DNA of 12,109 nucleotides. It comes from DASYZQ01 sp035946175. GTDB lineage: Bacteria > Patescibacteriota > Saccharimonadia > Saccharimonadales > UBA4665. The stretch spans positions 1 to 12,109 of the forward strand of contig DASYZQ010000018.1 in the NCBI GenBank assembly GCA_035946175.1. Direction: 5' to 3'. This document shows positions 1 to 6,077 of the stretch, piece after piece (positions within the stretch are counted from its first letter, which is position 1; every line of letters begins with the position of its first letter). The translations under genes were made by a program, and so were the position numbers. Under the pieces are notes generated by a model. It saw nothing but the letters and a program-made list of their open reading frames with translations. It was not told the DNA's origin and did not search any database.

Positions 1-2
1 TG

Positions 3-110
3 AACGGCTACTTTGTCCATTATGTCTGGTGCCTACTGGCCTACCAACTTAGAAGAATGGGGCAGCTGGAAGTGAGAGCTCGGCAGCTGACGGTAACCGA
101 AGGGCGTTAA
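3..110 (+). CDS. 3' end of an unrecognised protein gene (partial)
   Basis: The reading frame beginning at base 3 is open from the left edge of the window to a TAA at 108-110 and gives the last 35 residues of a protein whose start lies outside the window. The visible part starts with an aromatic, hydrophobic stretch (NGYFVHYVWCLLAYQL) that could be the end of a membrane helix or a buried helix, then turns polar and basic (RRMGQLEVRARQLTVTEGR). I do not recognise the family. The TAA is followed directly by a purine-rich AGGGAGAG at 112-119, which could serve as a ribosome binding site for the next frame. The downstream reading frame at 153-554 lies in the same frame, so this could be the N-terminal part of one longer gene cut by a stop codon. 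With only 35 residues, even its coding status is moderately sure. Confidence 0.45.
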   Translation, partial: NGYFVHYVWCLLAYQLRRMGQLEVRARQLTVTEGR

Positions 111-152
111 CAGGGAGAGTGGCCTAACGGAATTCGGGTTACTATTGACGGC

Positions 153-554
153 TTGGCACAAACCGAACCTTCGAGATTCAGCGATTCATATCGGGCTGTC
201 GTAGCAGGTTTTCTTCCCGTACCTACGATGTCGCCGTTGGAGCGATTGAATATCACACGTAAAGATCTCGATGAACTGTTATCCGGGATAAGAGGCGCTG
301 ATTTTAGTCGCGAGAGTCCACCGGATACCCATATGGCGCTCCTAGATCAAATTGATAGCTCGATGCTGCGTGCAAGAGCGCTGTTGACAAGAGGTTTGTT
401 ACACGTCTCACAGGGTGGGACACTAAGGCATAACCTCCTGCTCTTGGCACAGTTAGAAAACCTAATATCCCATAAAATCGCACCGTTTACTACTGAAGAC
501 CTGTGGCGTGTTACCAAAAGAGAAGTCGATCTACACCCGGAATTACATTTTTGA
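153..554 (+). CDS. Hypothetical protein, about 133 residues, start uncertain
   Basis: This frame encodes a soluble-looking, mostly helical protein with no signal peptide or membrane segment. The middle (about residues 25-125) alternates charged and leucine-rich stretches, for example LERLNITRKDLDELL and LRHNLLLLAQLENLI, typical of helical bundles. I do not recognise the family and assign no function. The start is a problem. The first usable codon after the upstream stop is TTG at 153, with no Shine-Dalgarno site at a normal distance; the AGGGAGAG at 112-119 is over 30 bases away. The first ATG is at 228, also without a ribosome binding site. The frame is open back to the TAA at 108-110, which ends the preceding fragment in the same frame. 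It could therefore be a separate gene with an unusual start, or the C-terminal part of a gene interrupted by that TAA. Confidence 0.5.
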   Translation: MAQTEPSRFSDSYRAVVAGFLPVPTMSPLERLNITRKDLDELLSGIRGADFSRESPPDTHMALLDQIDSSMLRARALLTRGLLHVSQGGTLRHNLLLLAQLENLISHKIAPFTTEDLWRVTKREVDLHPELHF

Positions 555-666
555 AGATATCGTCCCTAGATCAGAACTATCTGGTAACGTTGTCCAGGGG
601 CTCAGTTGGAAGACTCTACGATCTAGTTGCCCTGCCTGTCACTGAGTAGTACACGACAAGGTTGAG

Positions 667-969
667 TTACTGCTCAATCGTGACATCATGCCTGAAGGCG
701 ACATAATTAGAGAAATCTTTTTTGACAATATCTATAGCGCTAGGTTTTGGCTTGGGGTATGACCAGGCGCTATCTTTACTCCAGTCACCTTCCTTGCCCA
801 CATCAAAGTACTGGCAAACCCCTTTCCAGGGGCAGGTATACGGAGTCGGACTCTTGCGCAAGAAGTCTTGTTTCACGCTAATGAGGGGGAAATACCAATT
901 CCCTTCAATATATATGAGCTGCTTTTCTGGAGCTTCTGCGATAACTATGTCTTTCCATAGCGCTTTCAT
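667..969 (-). CDS. DUF427 family small protein
   Basis: This is a complete 100-residue member of the DUF427 family (Pfam PF04248, also called NTP_transf_9). Family hallmarks are in the expected order: an N-terminal MKALWKDIVIAE strand, EGNWYFP at residues 22-28, TCPWKG at 45-50, the KDSAWSYPKPK block at 65-75 and the terminal YVAF at 89-92. Length matches the usual 90-100 residues. The biochemical role of DUF427 proteins is not established, so none is claimed. The frame is open upstream to 1053, but homology begins exactly at the ATG at 969, and the extra 28 codons would overlap the malic enzyme start, so 969 is chosen. No clear Shine-Dalgarno site precedes it. A TACACT -10 box lies nine bases upstream, suggesting a nearly leaderless mRNA. 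The gene is divergent from the malic enzyme gene, with a 59-base shared control region. Confidence 0.85.
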   Translation of the reverse strand: MKALWKDIVIAEAPEKQLIYIEGNWYFPLISVKQDFLRKSPTPYTCPWKGVCQYFDVGKEGDWSKDSAWSYPKPKPSAIDIVKKDFSNYVAFRHDVTIEQ

Positions 970-981
970 ACTAGATCTAGT
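970..981. repeat. 12-base perfect palindrome, possible operator
   Basis: ACTAGATCTAGT is a perfect inverted repeat between the DUF427 start codon and its likely -10 box, in the region shared with the divergent malic enzyme gene. A second, 8-base palindrome GGTTAACC lies at 991-998. Palindromes in such a position often bind dimeric regulators, but no regulator gene is seen nearby, so this is a suggestion only. Confidence 0.35.
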
Positions 982-984
982 GTA
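979..984 (-). promoter_or_regulatory. Candidate -10 box of the DUF427 gene
   Basis: On the minus strand this reads TACACT, nine bases before the ATG at 969. A possible -35 box TTGTCT lies at 1000-1005 with a short 15-base spacer. The predicted transcription start would fall within a few bases of the start codon. The box overlaps the end of a 12-base palindrome at 970-981. Confidence 0.4.
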
Positions 985-1013
985 CCATAGGGTTAACCAA
1001 GACAAGATTGCAG

Positions 1014-1019
1014 AAAGGA
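1014..1019 (+). promoter_or_regulatory. Ribosome binding site of the malic enzyme gene
   Basis: AAAGGA sits nine bases before the ATG at 1029. It decides the start: an in-frame TTG at 1008 lies ahead of this site and would add seven residues that have no support. Confidence 0.65.
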
Positions 1020-1028
1020 CACTTATCA

Positions 1029-2165
1029 ATGACAGATTATGGCTCTCTAGCACTCCAGCAGCACAAAGCTCACCGAGGAAAACTAAGCATTTCTACAAGG
1101 GATACACTAGATACTCGTGATAACATGAGTATCTACTATACACCAGGGGTTGGCACGGTCAGTCAGTACGTTGCCGATCATCCCGAAGAAGTACGTGATT
1201 ATACATGGGTCAATAACCTGGTTGCCGTCATCAGTGACGGCACAGCTGTTCTTGGTTTGGGAGATATTGGGCCTCTTGGTGCTCTGCCGGTTATGGAGGG
1301 CAAGGCTATGATCTTCAAGGCATTTGCAAATATAGATGCAGTACCTATTGTCCTCAATGTCCACACGGCGGACGAGATTGTCGCCGCAGTGAGTGCCATT
1401 GCCCCAAGTTTTGGTGGTATTAATCTTGAAGATATCGCAGCGCCTATCTGTTTCGAGGTTGAAGAACGATTGAAAGAGAGGTTGCCTATTCCGGTAATGC
1501 ACGACGACCAGCACGGCACCGCCATAGTCACGCTGGCCGCACTTATAAACGCAATGCGCGTTACCGGACGGAAGATAAAGGATTGTAAAATCGTTCTGGT
1601 TGGCGCCGGAGCTGCCGGGGTAGCTGTTGCCAACTTGCTGCACAAATATGGGCAGCCAACGATCGTTGCTGTCGACAGTAAAGGAATCATCAGTAGGGTC
1701 AGGACCGACCTAAACAGCACCAAGAAGCGGTTGCTTGGTGTTACTAATCCGCACAATGAGAGTGGTTCACTCGCTGATGCCATTCGTGGAGCTGATATAT
1801 TTATCGGCGTATCTCGAGGAAATCTCTTGTCGCCCGAAATGGTGCAAACTATGGCCAAAGATCCTATCATTTTTGCTATGGCCAACCCGGTTCCTGAGAT
1901 TATGCCCGAGCAGGCTAAAGCGGCTGGCGCCGGGATTATGGCGACCGGTAGAAGTGACTTTGCCAATCAGATAAACAATGCCCTTGCCTTCCCGGGAGTA
2001 TTTCGGGGAGCCCTCGATCACAGGATAAAGACCATCACTGACGATCATAAGATAGCCGCAGCTGAGACTATAGCCGACCTTGTAGAACACCCGGCTCCAG
2101 AGCTTATAGTTCCGGACATTTTCGATAAACGCTTGGTGCCGGCCGTTGCGGCTGTGATACGCTAG
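1029..2165 (+). CDS. NAD(P)-dependent malic enzyme
   Basis: This 378-residue protein is a compact bacterial malic enzyme, which oxidatively decarboxylates malate to pyruvate and CO2 while reducing NAD(P)+; it needs a divalent metal and acts in the cytoplasm. The N-terminal malic domain shows YYTPGVG (36-42, catalytic tyrosine), SDGTAVLGLGDIG (69-81), EGKAMIFKAF (90-99, catalytic lysine 92), GGINLEDI (129-136) and HDDQHGTA (158-165), carrying the acidic metal ligands. The C-terminal NAD(P)-binding domain has GAGAAGVA (192-199), and MANPVPEI follows later. Length fits the small, single-module type without a phosphotransacetylase extension. Cofactor preference cannot be read safely. The start at ATG 1029 follows an AAAGGA site. 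The gene is alone on its strand, divergent from the DUF427 gene and converging on the pilB-like gene 25 bases away. In fermentative, reduced-genome bacteria it would supply pyruvate and reducing power, which is inference here. Confidence 0.95.
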   Translation: MTDYGSLALQQHKAHRGKLSISTRDTLDTRDNMSIYYTPGVGTVSQYVADHPEEVRDYTWVNNLVAVISDGTAVLGLGDIGPLGALPVMEGKAMIFKAFANIDAVPIVLNVHTADEIVAAVSAIAPSFGGINLEDIAAPICFEVEERLKERLPIPVMHDDQHGTAIVTLAALINAMRVTGRKIKDCKIVLVGAGAAGVAVANLLHKYGQPTIVAVDSKGIISRVRTDLNSTKKRLLGVTNPHNESGSLADAIRGADIFIGVSRGNLLSPEMVQTMAKDPIIFAMANPVPEIMPEQAKAAGAGIMATGRSDFANQINNALAFPGVFRGALDHRIKTITDDHKIAAAETIADLVEHPAPELIVPDIFDKRLVPAVAAVIR

Positions 2166-2174
2166 GGGCTTTTG

Positions 2175-2196
2175 GGCTAACAACCGTCTATTAGCC
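2175..2196. repeat. Inverted repeat between convergent genes
   Basis: GGCTAA and TTAGCC are separated by ten bases between the malic enzyme stop and the end of the pilB-like gene; the second arm overlaps the pilB stop codon. This could form a short hairpin in both transcripts, but no U-run follows on either strand, so it is a weak terminator candidate at best. Confidence 0.25.
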
Positions 2197-3792
2197 AACC
2201 ACTCGGTAAACTTCTTCAAGTGTCGTAATTCCGGATAGCACCTTCAAAACGCCGTCCTGAAGCATCGTTATCATCCCCTCTTCGATAGCTTTTTGCTGTA
2301 GCATCTCGGTAGTGATCTGGTTCGGGGGCAGACGGAGCAGTTGTTGAATTCCTGGCGTCATCATCAATTGTTCCCGTATTGCTGTCTGGCCTTTATATCC
2401 AAAAGGATTCTCTGCTGAAGGCTTGGGCTTATATAACGTCAGGTTGCTGATATCCGGCTTTTGTACATTTTTGGGCAGTGTATCGAGTACACCCTGAACT
2501 TGTGCCTTCAGGGCATCGTCAGGTTGATAGGCTTCCTTTGAGCTGTTATCGAGTAGCCGTATTAAGCGTTGCGCCATAATGAGTCGGACAGCCGAAGCAA
2601 AGAGCGGGTTGATCCCGATATAGTCGAGTAGCCTTGTGAGAGCTGCTGCAGCATTGCTAGCATGGAAGGTACTGAGCACCAAGTGTCCGGTCAACGCTGC
2701 TTGCAATGAGGTCCGGGCCGTATCCTGATCACGGATCTCTCCGACCATCACAATGTCGGGGTCAAGCCGTAGTACCGCGCGCAGTTTCTCTCCAAAGCCT
2801 GAGGTCTCCTGGTCACTATGGACGGGTATCTGTACCACGCCTTGCATGTAATACTCAATCGGGTCCTCCAAGGTAATGATCTTCCGCTCATCACTATTAA
2901 GCGTATTGATGAGAGAGTACATAGTAGTGGTCTTACCTGAACCGGTTGGCCCTACGACAAGGACTAACCCTGTCGGATGCCTGATGATGTCGTCAACAAC
3001 CTTGCGCTCACGATCTGAGAGCCCGAGATTGTCCAGATTAAGAAGCTCCATTTCAAGCGTAAATAGCCGCATCACGACATCTTGTCCAAAGGCAGTCGGA
3101 ACTGTTTCCACCCGCAAGTTAACCGTCACGTCCTCGCCGCTGGCCATTCTATAGCGCCTGTTGATATGTCCGGTCTGCGCTTCAGGCGAGTCTGTCGATA
3201 TATCCGCTGCCACGGCAATCGATGAGACCAGCTGATGAAAACGACCGCGATCCAAATCAGCAATCGGATGCAGCACACCGTCAACGCGGAAGCGAATGCG
3301 GACAACAATAGCTCGATTTTCCATATGGATGTCCGAGGCCTTCAAACGGTAGGCTTGTTGAACAAGGTATGCCAGTACATCGTCGGACCGCACCTGCGCC
3401 AGAGTTGCCGACACCTGCTGAAACAGGCTACTGCCAGAATTAGTGCTGATATCTATATTCTGATATGTTACTTTCTTTGGCGGATCATATAGTCGCATGT
3501 AATCCCGGTAACCAGTGCCTGAGATAAGAGCAAATTCAATGCGGTCATCACTGAAGCGCCGGCGGAGCATCGTAATAGTTTGTTGCGAAGTAGTATTGGT
3601 AACACCAAAGAGAATGTAGCTCTTCTGTACCTGAAGCGGTATAACCCGAAGTTGGTAGAGTTCGGGAATTGTCAGGACATCTTTATAAAGTGGCTTCTGG
3701 CCAGTGGCCGAAGTATCGAAATAGCTGAGACTCAGCAGTCTAGCCCGGCGCTGCGTGGCCACTTCCTCATCGGCTCGAGCATCTTGTCCCAT
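2191..3792 (-). CDS. pilB: Type IV pilus assembly ATPase, PilB/GspE family
   Basis: This 533-residue protein is a hexameric secretion ATPase of the PilB/GspE/PulE family, which drives pilus extension from the cytoplasmic face of the membrane. A short N-terminal domain (about 1-110) precedes the N2-type domain with ASDIHMEN (152-159) and RFRVDGVL. The motor domain carries Walker A GPTGSGKT (281-288), the Asp box ITLEDPIEY (306-314), Walker B DPDIVMVGEIRD (344-355) and the His box TGHLVLSTFHASN (368-380). The R(Q/L)T-like C-terminus ends with GYKGQTAIRE and an EEGM helix. Most PilB/GspE proteins have a zinc-binding pair of CxxC motifs after the His box; here that place reads RLLDNSSKEAYQPD and the whole protein has no cysteine. 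No pilC, pilM or pilin gene is adjacent. The ATG at 3792 follows a perfect TATAAT by eight bases, with a GGGGTG just before the start. PilB is preferred over PilT because of the extra N-terminal region. Confidence 0.9.
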   Translation of the reverse strand: MGQDARADEEVATQRRARLLSLSYFDTSATGQKPLYKDVLTIPELYQLRVIPLQVQKSYILFGVTNTTSQQTITMLRRRFSDDRIEFALISGTGYRDYMRLYDPPKKVTYQNIDISTNSGSSLFQQVSATLAQVRSDDVLAYLVQQAYRLKASDIHMENRAIVVRIRFRVDGVLHPIADLDRGRFHQLVSSIAVAADISTDSPEAQTGHINRRYRMASGEDVTVNLRVETVPTAFGQDVVMRLFTLEMELLNLDNLGLSDRERKVVDDIIRHPTGLVLVVGPTGSGKTTTMYSLINTLNSDERKIITLEDPIEYYMQGVVQIPVHSDQETSGFGEKLRAVLRLDPDIVMVGEIRDQDTARTSLQAALTGHLVLSTFHASNAAAALTRLLDYIGINPLFASAVRLIMAQRLIRLLDNSSKEAYQPDDALKAQVQGVLDTLPKNVQKPDISNLTLYKPKPSAENPFGYKGQTAIREQLMMTPGIQQLLRLPPNQITTEMLQQKAIEEGMITMLQDGVLKVLSGITTLEEVYRVVG

Positions 3793-3800
3793 ATCACCCC

Positions 3801-3806
3801 ATTATA
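3801..3806 (-). promoter_or_regulatory. -10 box of the pilB-like gene
   Basis: A perfect TATAAT on the minus strand ends eight bases before the ATG at 3792. The -35 position, with a 17-base spacer, would be 3824-3829 (TTCAGT), a poor match. The expected transcription start is within one or two bases of the start codon, implying a leaderless or nearly leaderless mRNA. Confidence 0.5.
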
Positions 3807-3841
3807 TAGCATGAGCGTTATGCACTGAAGCCGATAAACGC

Positions 3842-3847
3842 TATAGT
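3842..3847 (+). promoter_or_regulatory. -10 box of the TrmH-family gene
   Basis: TATAGT ends six bases before the ATG at 3854, so a normal -10 to +1 distance puts the first transcribed base on the A of the start codon. No Shine-Dalgarno site fits. The -35 region (around 3818-3824) is weak and overlaps or abuts that of the divergent pilB promoter. Confidence 0.5.
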
Positions 3848-3853
3848 GGGCAC

Positions 3854-4366
3854 ATGCGAGATATAGTGCTCATAGCCCACAGTCTACGAAGTTGCCACAA
3901 TGTCGGTAGTTTGCTCCGTACCGCCGACGGACTTGGTCTCACTATGGTCGTGCTAACCGGCTATACGCCATATCCGAAGCAACCGAACGACACAAGGCTT
4001 CCTCATATTCGTCAAAAGCTTACTGATCAGATTCATAAGACTGCCCTCGGCGCTGAAGACACCCAACCATGGCGGCACGAAGAGGATGTCATCTCGACGA
4101 TCAAAAACCTCAAGCAAGAGGGCTATACAATAGCAGCTCTCGAACAAACAGCCGGTGCTACCCCTGTCCCGGATTATTTACCGCCATCAAAAATAGCGTT
4201 CATTGTTGGCCGTGAAGTAGAAGGCATCGAGACGACTGTCCTTGCCCAATGTGATAGAATTCTGGTGATTCCGATGTTCGGCAGCAAAGAATCATTCAAT
4301 GTCGTACAAGCTTCAGCCATGGCACTGTATCATTGTCGGTTCAATCCTACCAAACAACAAGCCTAG
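3854..4366 (+). CDS. TrmH/SpoU-family RNA 2'-O-methyltransferase
   Basis: This 170-residue protein is a small SPOUT (TrmH/SpoU) methyltransferase, which transfers a methyl group from S-adenosylmethionine to a ribose 2'-OH in tRNA or rRNA. All three family motifs are present: motif 1 NVGSLLRTADGLGL (16-29), with the conserved arginine; motif 2 FIVGREVEGIE (116-126), with the GxE core; and motif 3 IPMFGSKESFNVVQASAMAL (139-158), which forms the deep trefoil knot that binds SAM. There is no N-terminal L30e-like RNA-binding domain, so this is the short, catalytic-domain-only form. The exact RNA target cannot be told from sequence; TrmL (tRNA position 34) is one short-form relative, but the similarity is not specific. 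The gene is divergent from the pilB-like gene across 61 bases, and the start codon follows a -10 box by six bases. Confidence 0.88.
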   Translation: MRDIVLIAHSLRSCHNVGSLLRTADGLGLTMVVLTGYTPYPKQPNDTRLPHIRQKLTDQIHKTALGAEDTQPWRHEEDVISTIKNLKQEGYTIAALEQTAGATPVPDYLPPSKIAFIVGREVEGIETTVLAQCDRILVIPMFGSKESFNVVQASAMALYHCRFNPTKQQA

Positions 4367-4466
4367 AGTCGCAATCAGTGTATGGGTGGAATCATAAGGA
4401 ACGCCTTGGTGGCAGACTAAGAAATGGCTTGTCCTGAGAAACAAAAAATATTTAGTTGAGTATAGC

Positions 4467-5072
4467 CTACGCTACCAAGTCTGCAGCCATATTGACCGTA
4501 GCCAAAACGCCACTAGCATATACTGCTCGTATGTCGTGCTCAATTTTTGGGTGGCTTAGTGGATCAGGTAGTTCTTGCAATTCAGGCCCAAACATATCAG
4601 TTAACGCGTCGTAAGTTAGCACCCTACAACCAATAACTCGTACTGCTGTCGGGGAACAGAAACCGTCAGGACCTGAGTATGGTTCTTGCGATACAAATTC
4701 ATCTTCACTAACTGCATGCAAATAGCCAATCACTCTGTTGTTCATGTCTGCTATCCCAGTTACAATTCGTTTAACTTCTGGACTTGCTCCCATGAAGAGG
4801 TTTCCTTGTTCTGCATCCCAGTACGCAGACGCCTGGCCGCCGAAGCCTTTGTTTGGCGTATGCGACCGAGCCACATCTTGTAATGTACGTAAAGCGGCAA
4901 ACTTTGGATTTGAAGTGTGAACCCCTCGAACGATACCTCGAACTGCTATGAGGTCAGGCCGACCATTGAGGCTTTGCCATTCGGGTCGAGGTCTTATAAG
5001 TTCGCCCGTAGGGACTCGTCCTTCGAGGCCCACTAGCATATGCGTTTTATGCCTTACTGTCATAGTCAACAC
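4467..5072 (-). CDS. Hypothetical protein, about 201 residues
   Basis: The frame is long and protein-like, with plausible amino-acid composition, but I do not recognise a family. It has no signal peptide and no membrane segment, so it is probably cytoplasmic. Visible features are PTGELIRPRPEW near residue 21, a GFGGQASAYWDAEQGNLFMGASPEV block near 76-100 and a polar C-terminal third ending MAADLVA. The start is uncertain: the longest form begins with GTG at 5072, and an ATG at 5063 is the likelier conventional start. No strong Shine-Dalgarno site precedes either. A TATATT on the minus strand at 5078-5083 lies five bases before the GTG and 14 before the ATG. The gene is divergent from the CAP-domain gene, separated by 105 bases. 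No function is proposed. Confidence 0.65.
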   Translation of the reverse strand: MLTMTVRHKTHMLVGLEGRVPTGELIRPRPEWQSLNGRPDLIAVRGIVRGVHTSNPKFAALRTLQDVARSHTPNKGFGGQASAYWDAEQGNLFMGASPEVKRIVTGIADMNNRVIGYLHAVSEDEFVSQEPYSGPDGFCSPTAVRVIGCRVLTYDALTDMFGPELQELPDPLSHPKIEHDIRAVYASGVLATVNMAADLVA

Positions 5073-5137
5073 CAGTTAATATAAGCGGTATTGTAAAAGT
5101 AGTGTAATAAGCATGTCAACGGCAATAAGCATTAACG

Positions 5138-5167
5138 ATGACGTTATAGTCGTGCTTGTGCTACACT
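5138..5167 (+). promoter_or_regulatory. Promoter of the CAP-domain gene
   Basis: An ATGACG (-35, four of six consensus bases) at 5138-5143 is followed after 18 bases by TACACT (-10) at 5162-5167. The ATG is at 5178, ten bases after the -10 box, so the leader should be only a few bases long. No Shine-Dalgarno site is present in that short gap. Confidence 0.45.
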
Positions 5168-5177
5168 GTCCTTTGAA

Positions 5178-6077
5178 ATGGTGCTAGCTGCCAAACAAAA
5201 AAGACCGATCTCAATACACCACAAAAGGCGTATCGGCCAGCACCATAAAATCACCAAAAACTATACCAAACCGTATTGGCCGTATCTGCCAATCGTATTC
5301 ATCATAGTGTGCGGCATTACCGCCAATAGTCTCTGGACCCATCACCAGAAAAACGTACTCGGCTATGCTACCAATTTGTCTAATACTGAGCTACTGTTTG
5401 ACACGAACAACCAACGCGCTGCTGCTCATGATTCGCCGCTCCATCTTAGTAGCGAGCTTAATTCAGCTGCCCAGGCCAAAGCAAACGACATGGCACGGCT
5501 CAACTTTTGGTCCCATATCTCGCCCAGCGGTATTGCCCCCTGGCAGCTTATCACGCAAGCCGGCTATAGCTACGTTACTGCTGGTGAAAATCTAGCATAT
5601 GGCTTCAGCGATAGCCAGGACATCATTCGTGCCTGGATGAATAGCCCTGAGCACCGCATCAACATACTGAATACCGATTATCGCGATATCGGCTTCGGCA
5701 TTGCCAACGCACCGGACTATGTGGGTACAGGTCCTGAAACAATCGTTGTTGCCGAATACGCTCAACCTACTACAGGCCTGTCCGCTTCAGCATTGCCTGA
5801 CAACCAGCAACACCTACCTACTACCGTTGCTTCACAGACCAGCTCTGTGGCTCGCCTTACTCTTCTCACTAATGCCGCGTCAGCTACCGTTGTCTCAGTG
5901 CTGCTGATAGCAATATGCTGCAGCCTTCTCGTACTACTGCGACACAGTCTGGCATGGCGGCGAGCCTTAAGAGATGGTGAGCAATTTGCAGTACGCTATC
6001 ATGTTCTTGACGTAGTTTTAGTCGTGACTGGCGTTTTAGGGTTCCTGCTGACCCGTAGCGCAGGCATGATTCACTGA
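5178..6077 (+). CDS. Membrane-anchored CAP (SCP/PR-1)-domain protein
   Basis: This 299-residue protein has a strongly basic N-terminus (1-33), a first membrane segment at about 36-52, a CAP domain at about 68-197, a Ser/Thr-rich linker (198-225), and two more membrane segments at about 233-255 and 277-293 joined by a basic loop. Charge distribution puts the N-terminus and that loop in the cytoplasm and the CAP domain outside. Family residues are present: NFWSHISPSG (109-118, His113), AGENLAYG (135-142, Glu137) and SPEHRINILN (156-165, His159), matching the usual CAP cavity. CAP proteins in bacteria are extracellular, and their activities vary or are unknown, so only a cell-surface role is inferred. 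The two extra C-terminal helices are more than the usual single anchor. The gene overlaps the 3' end of dnaE tail-to-tail by seven bases. The start is the ATG at 5178, ten bases after a TACACT box. Confidence 0.88.
   Translation: MVLAAKQKRPISIHHKRRIGQHHKITKNYTKPYWPYLPIVFIIVCGITANSLWTHHQKNVLGYATNLSNTELLFDTNNQRAAAHDSPLHLSSELNSAAQAKANDMARLNFWSHISPSGIAPWQLITQAGYSYVTAGENLAYGFSDSQDIIRAWMNSPEHRINILNTDYRDIGFGIANAPDYVGTGPETIVVAEYAQPTTGLSASALPDNQQHLPTTVASQTSSVARLTLLTNAASATVVSVLLIAICCSLLVLLRHSLAWRRALRDGEQFAVRYHVLDVVLVVTGVLGFLLTRSAGMIH

Noticed and set aside
598..634. A GGGGCTCAGTTGGAAGA stretch resembling the 5' end and D-arm of a tRNA.
   Set aside because: No T-loop consensus, anticodon stem or matching acceptor arm follows within 60-90 bases, so it is not a tRNA gene.
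722..1120. A 132-codon + strand frame over the DUF427 gene.
   Set aside because: The opposite strand encodes a recognisable DUF427 protein, and this frame overlaps the malic enzyme start; it is a shadow.
1199..1966. A 255-codon minus-strand frame inside the malic enzyme gene.
   Set aside because: It is antisense to highly conserved malic enzyme motifs and has no protein-family character of its own.
2166..2196. A strong bidirectional terminator between malic enzyme and pilB.
   Set aside because: Only a 6-base stem with a 10-base loop and no T-run on either side, so it is listed only as a weak inverted repeat.
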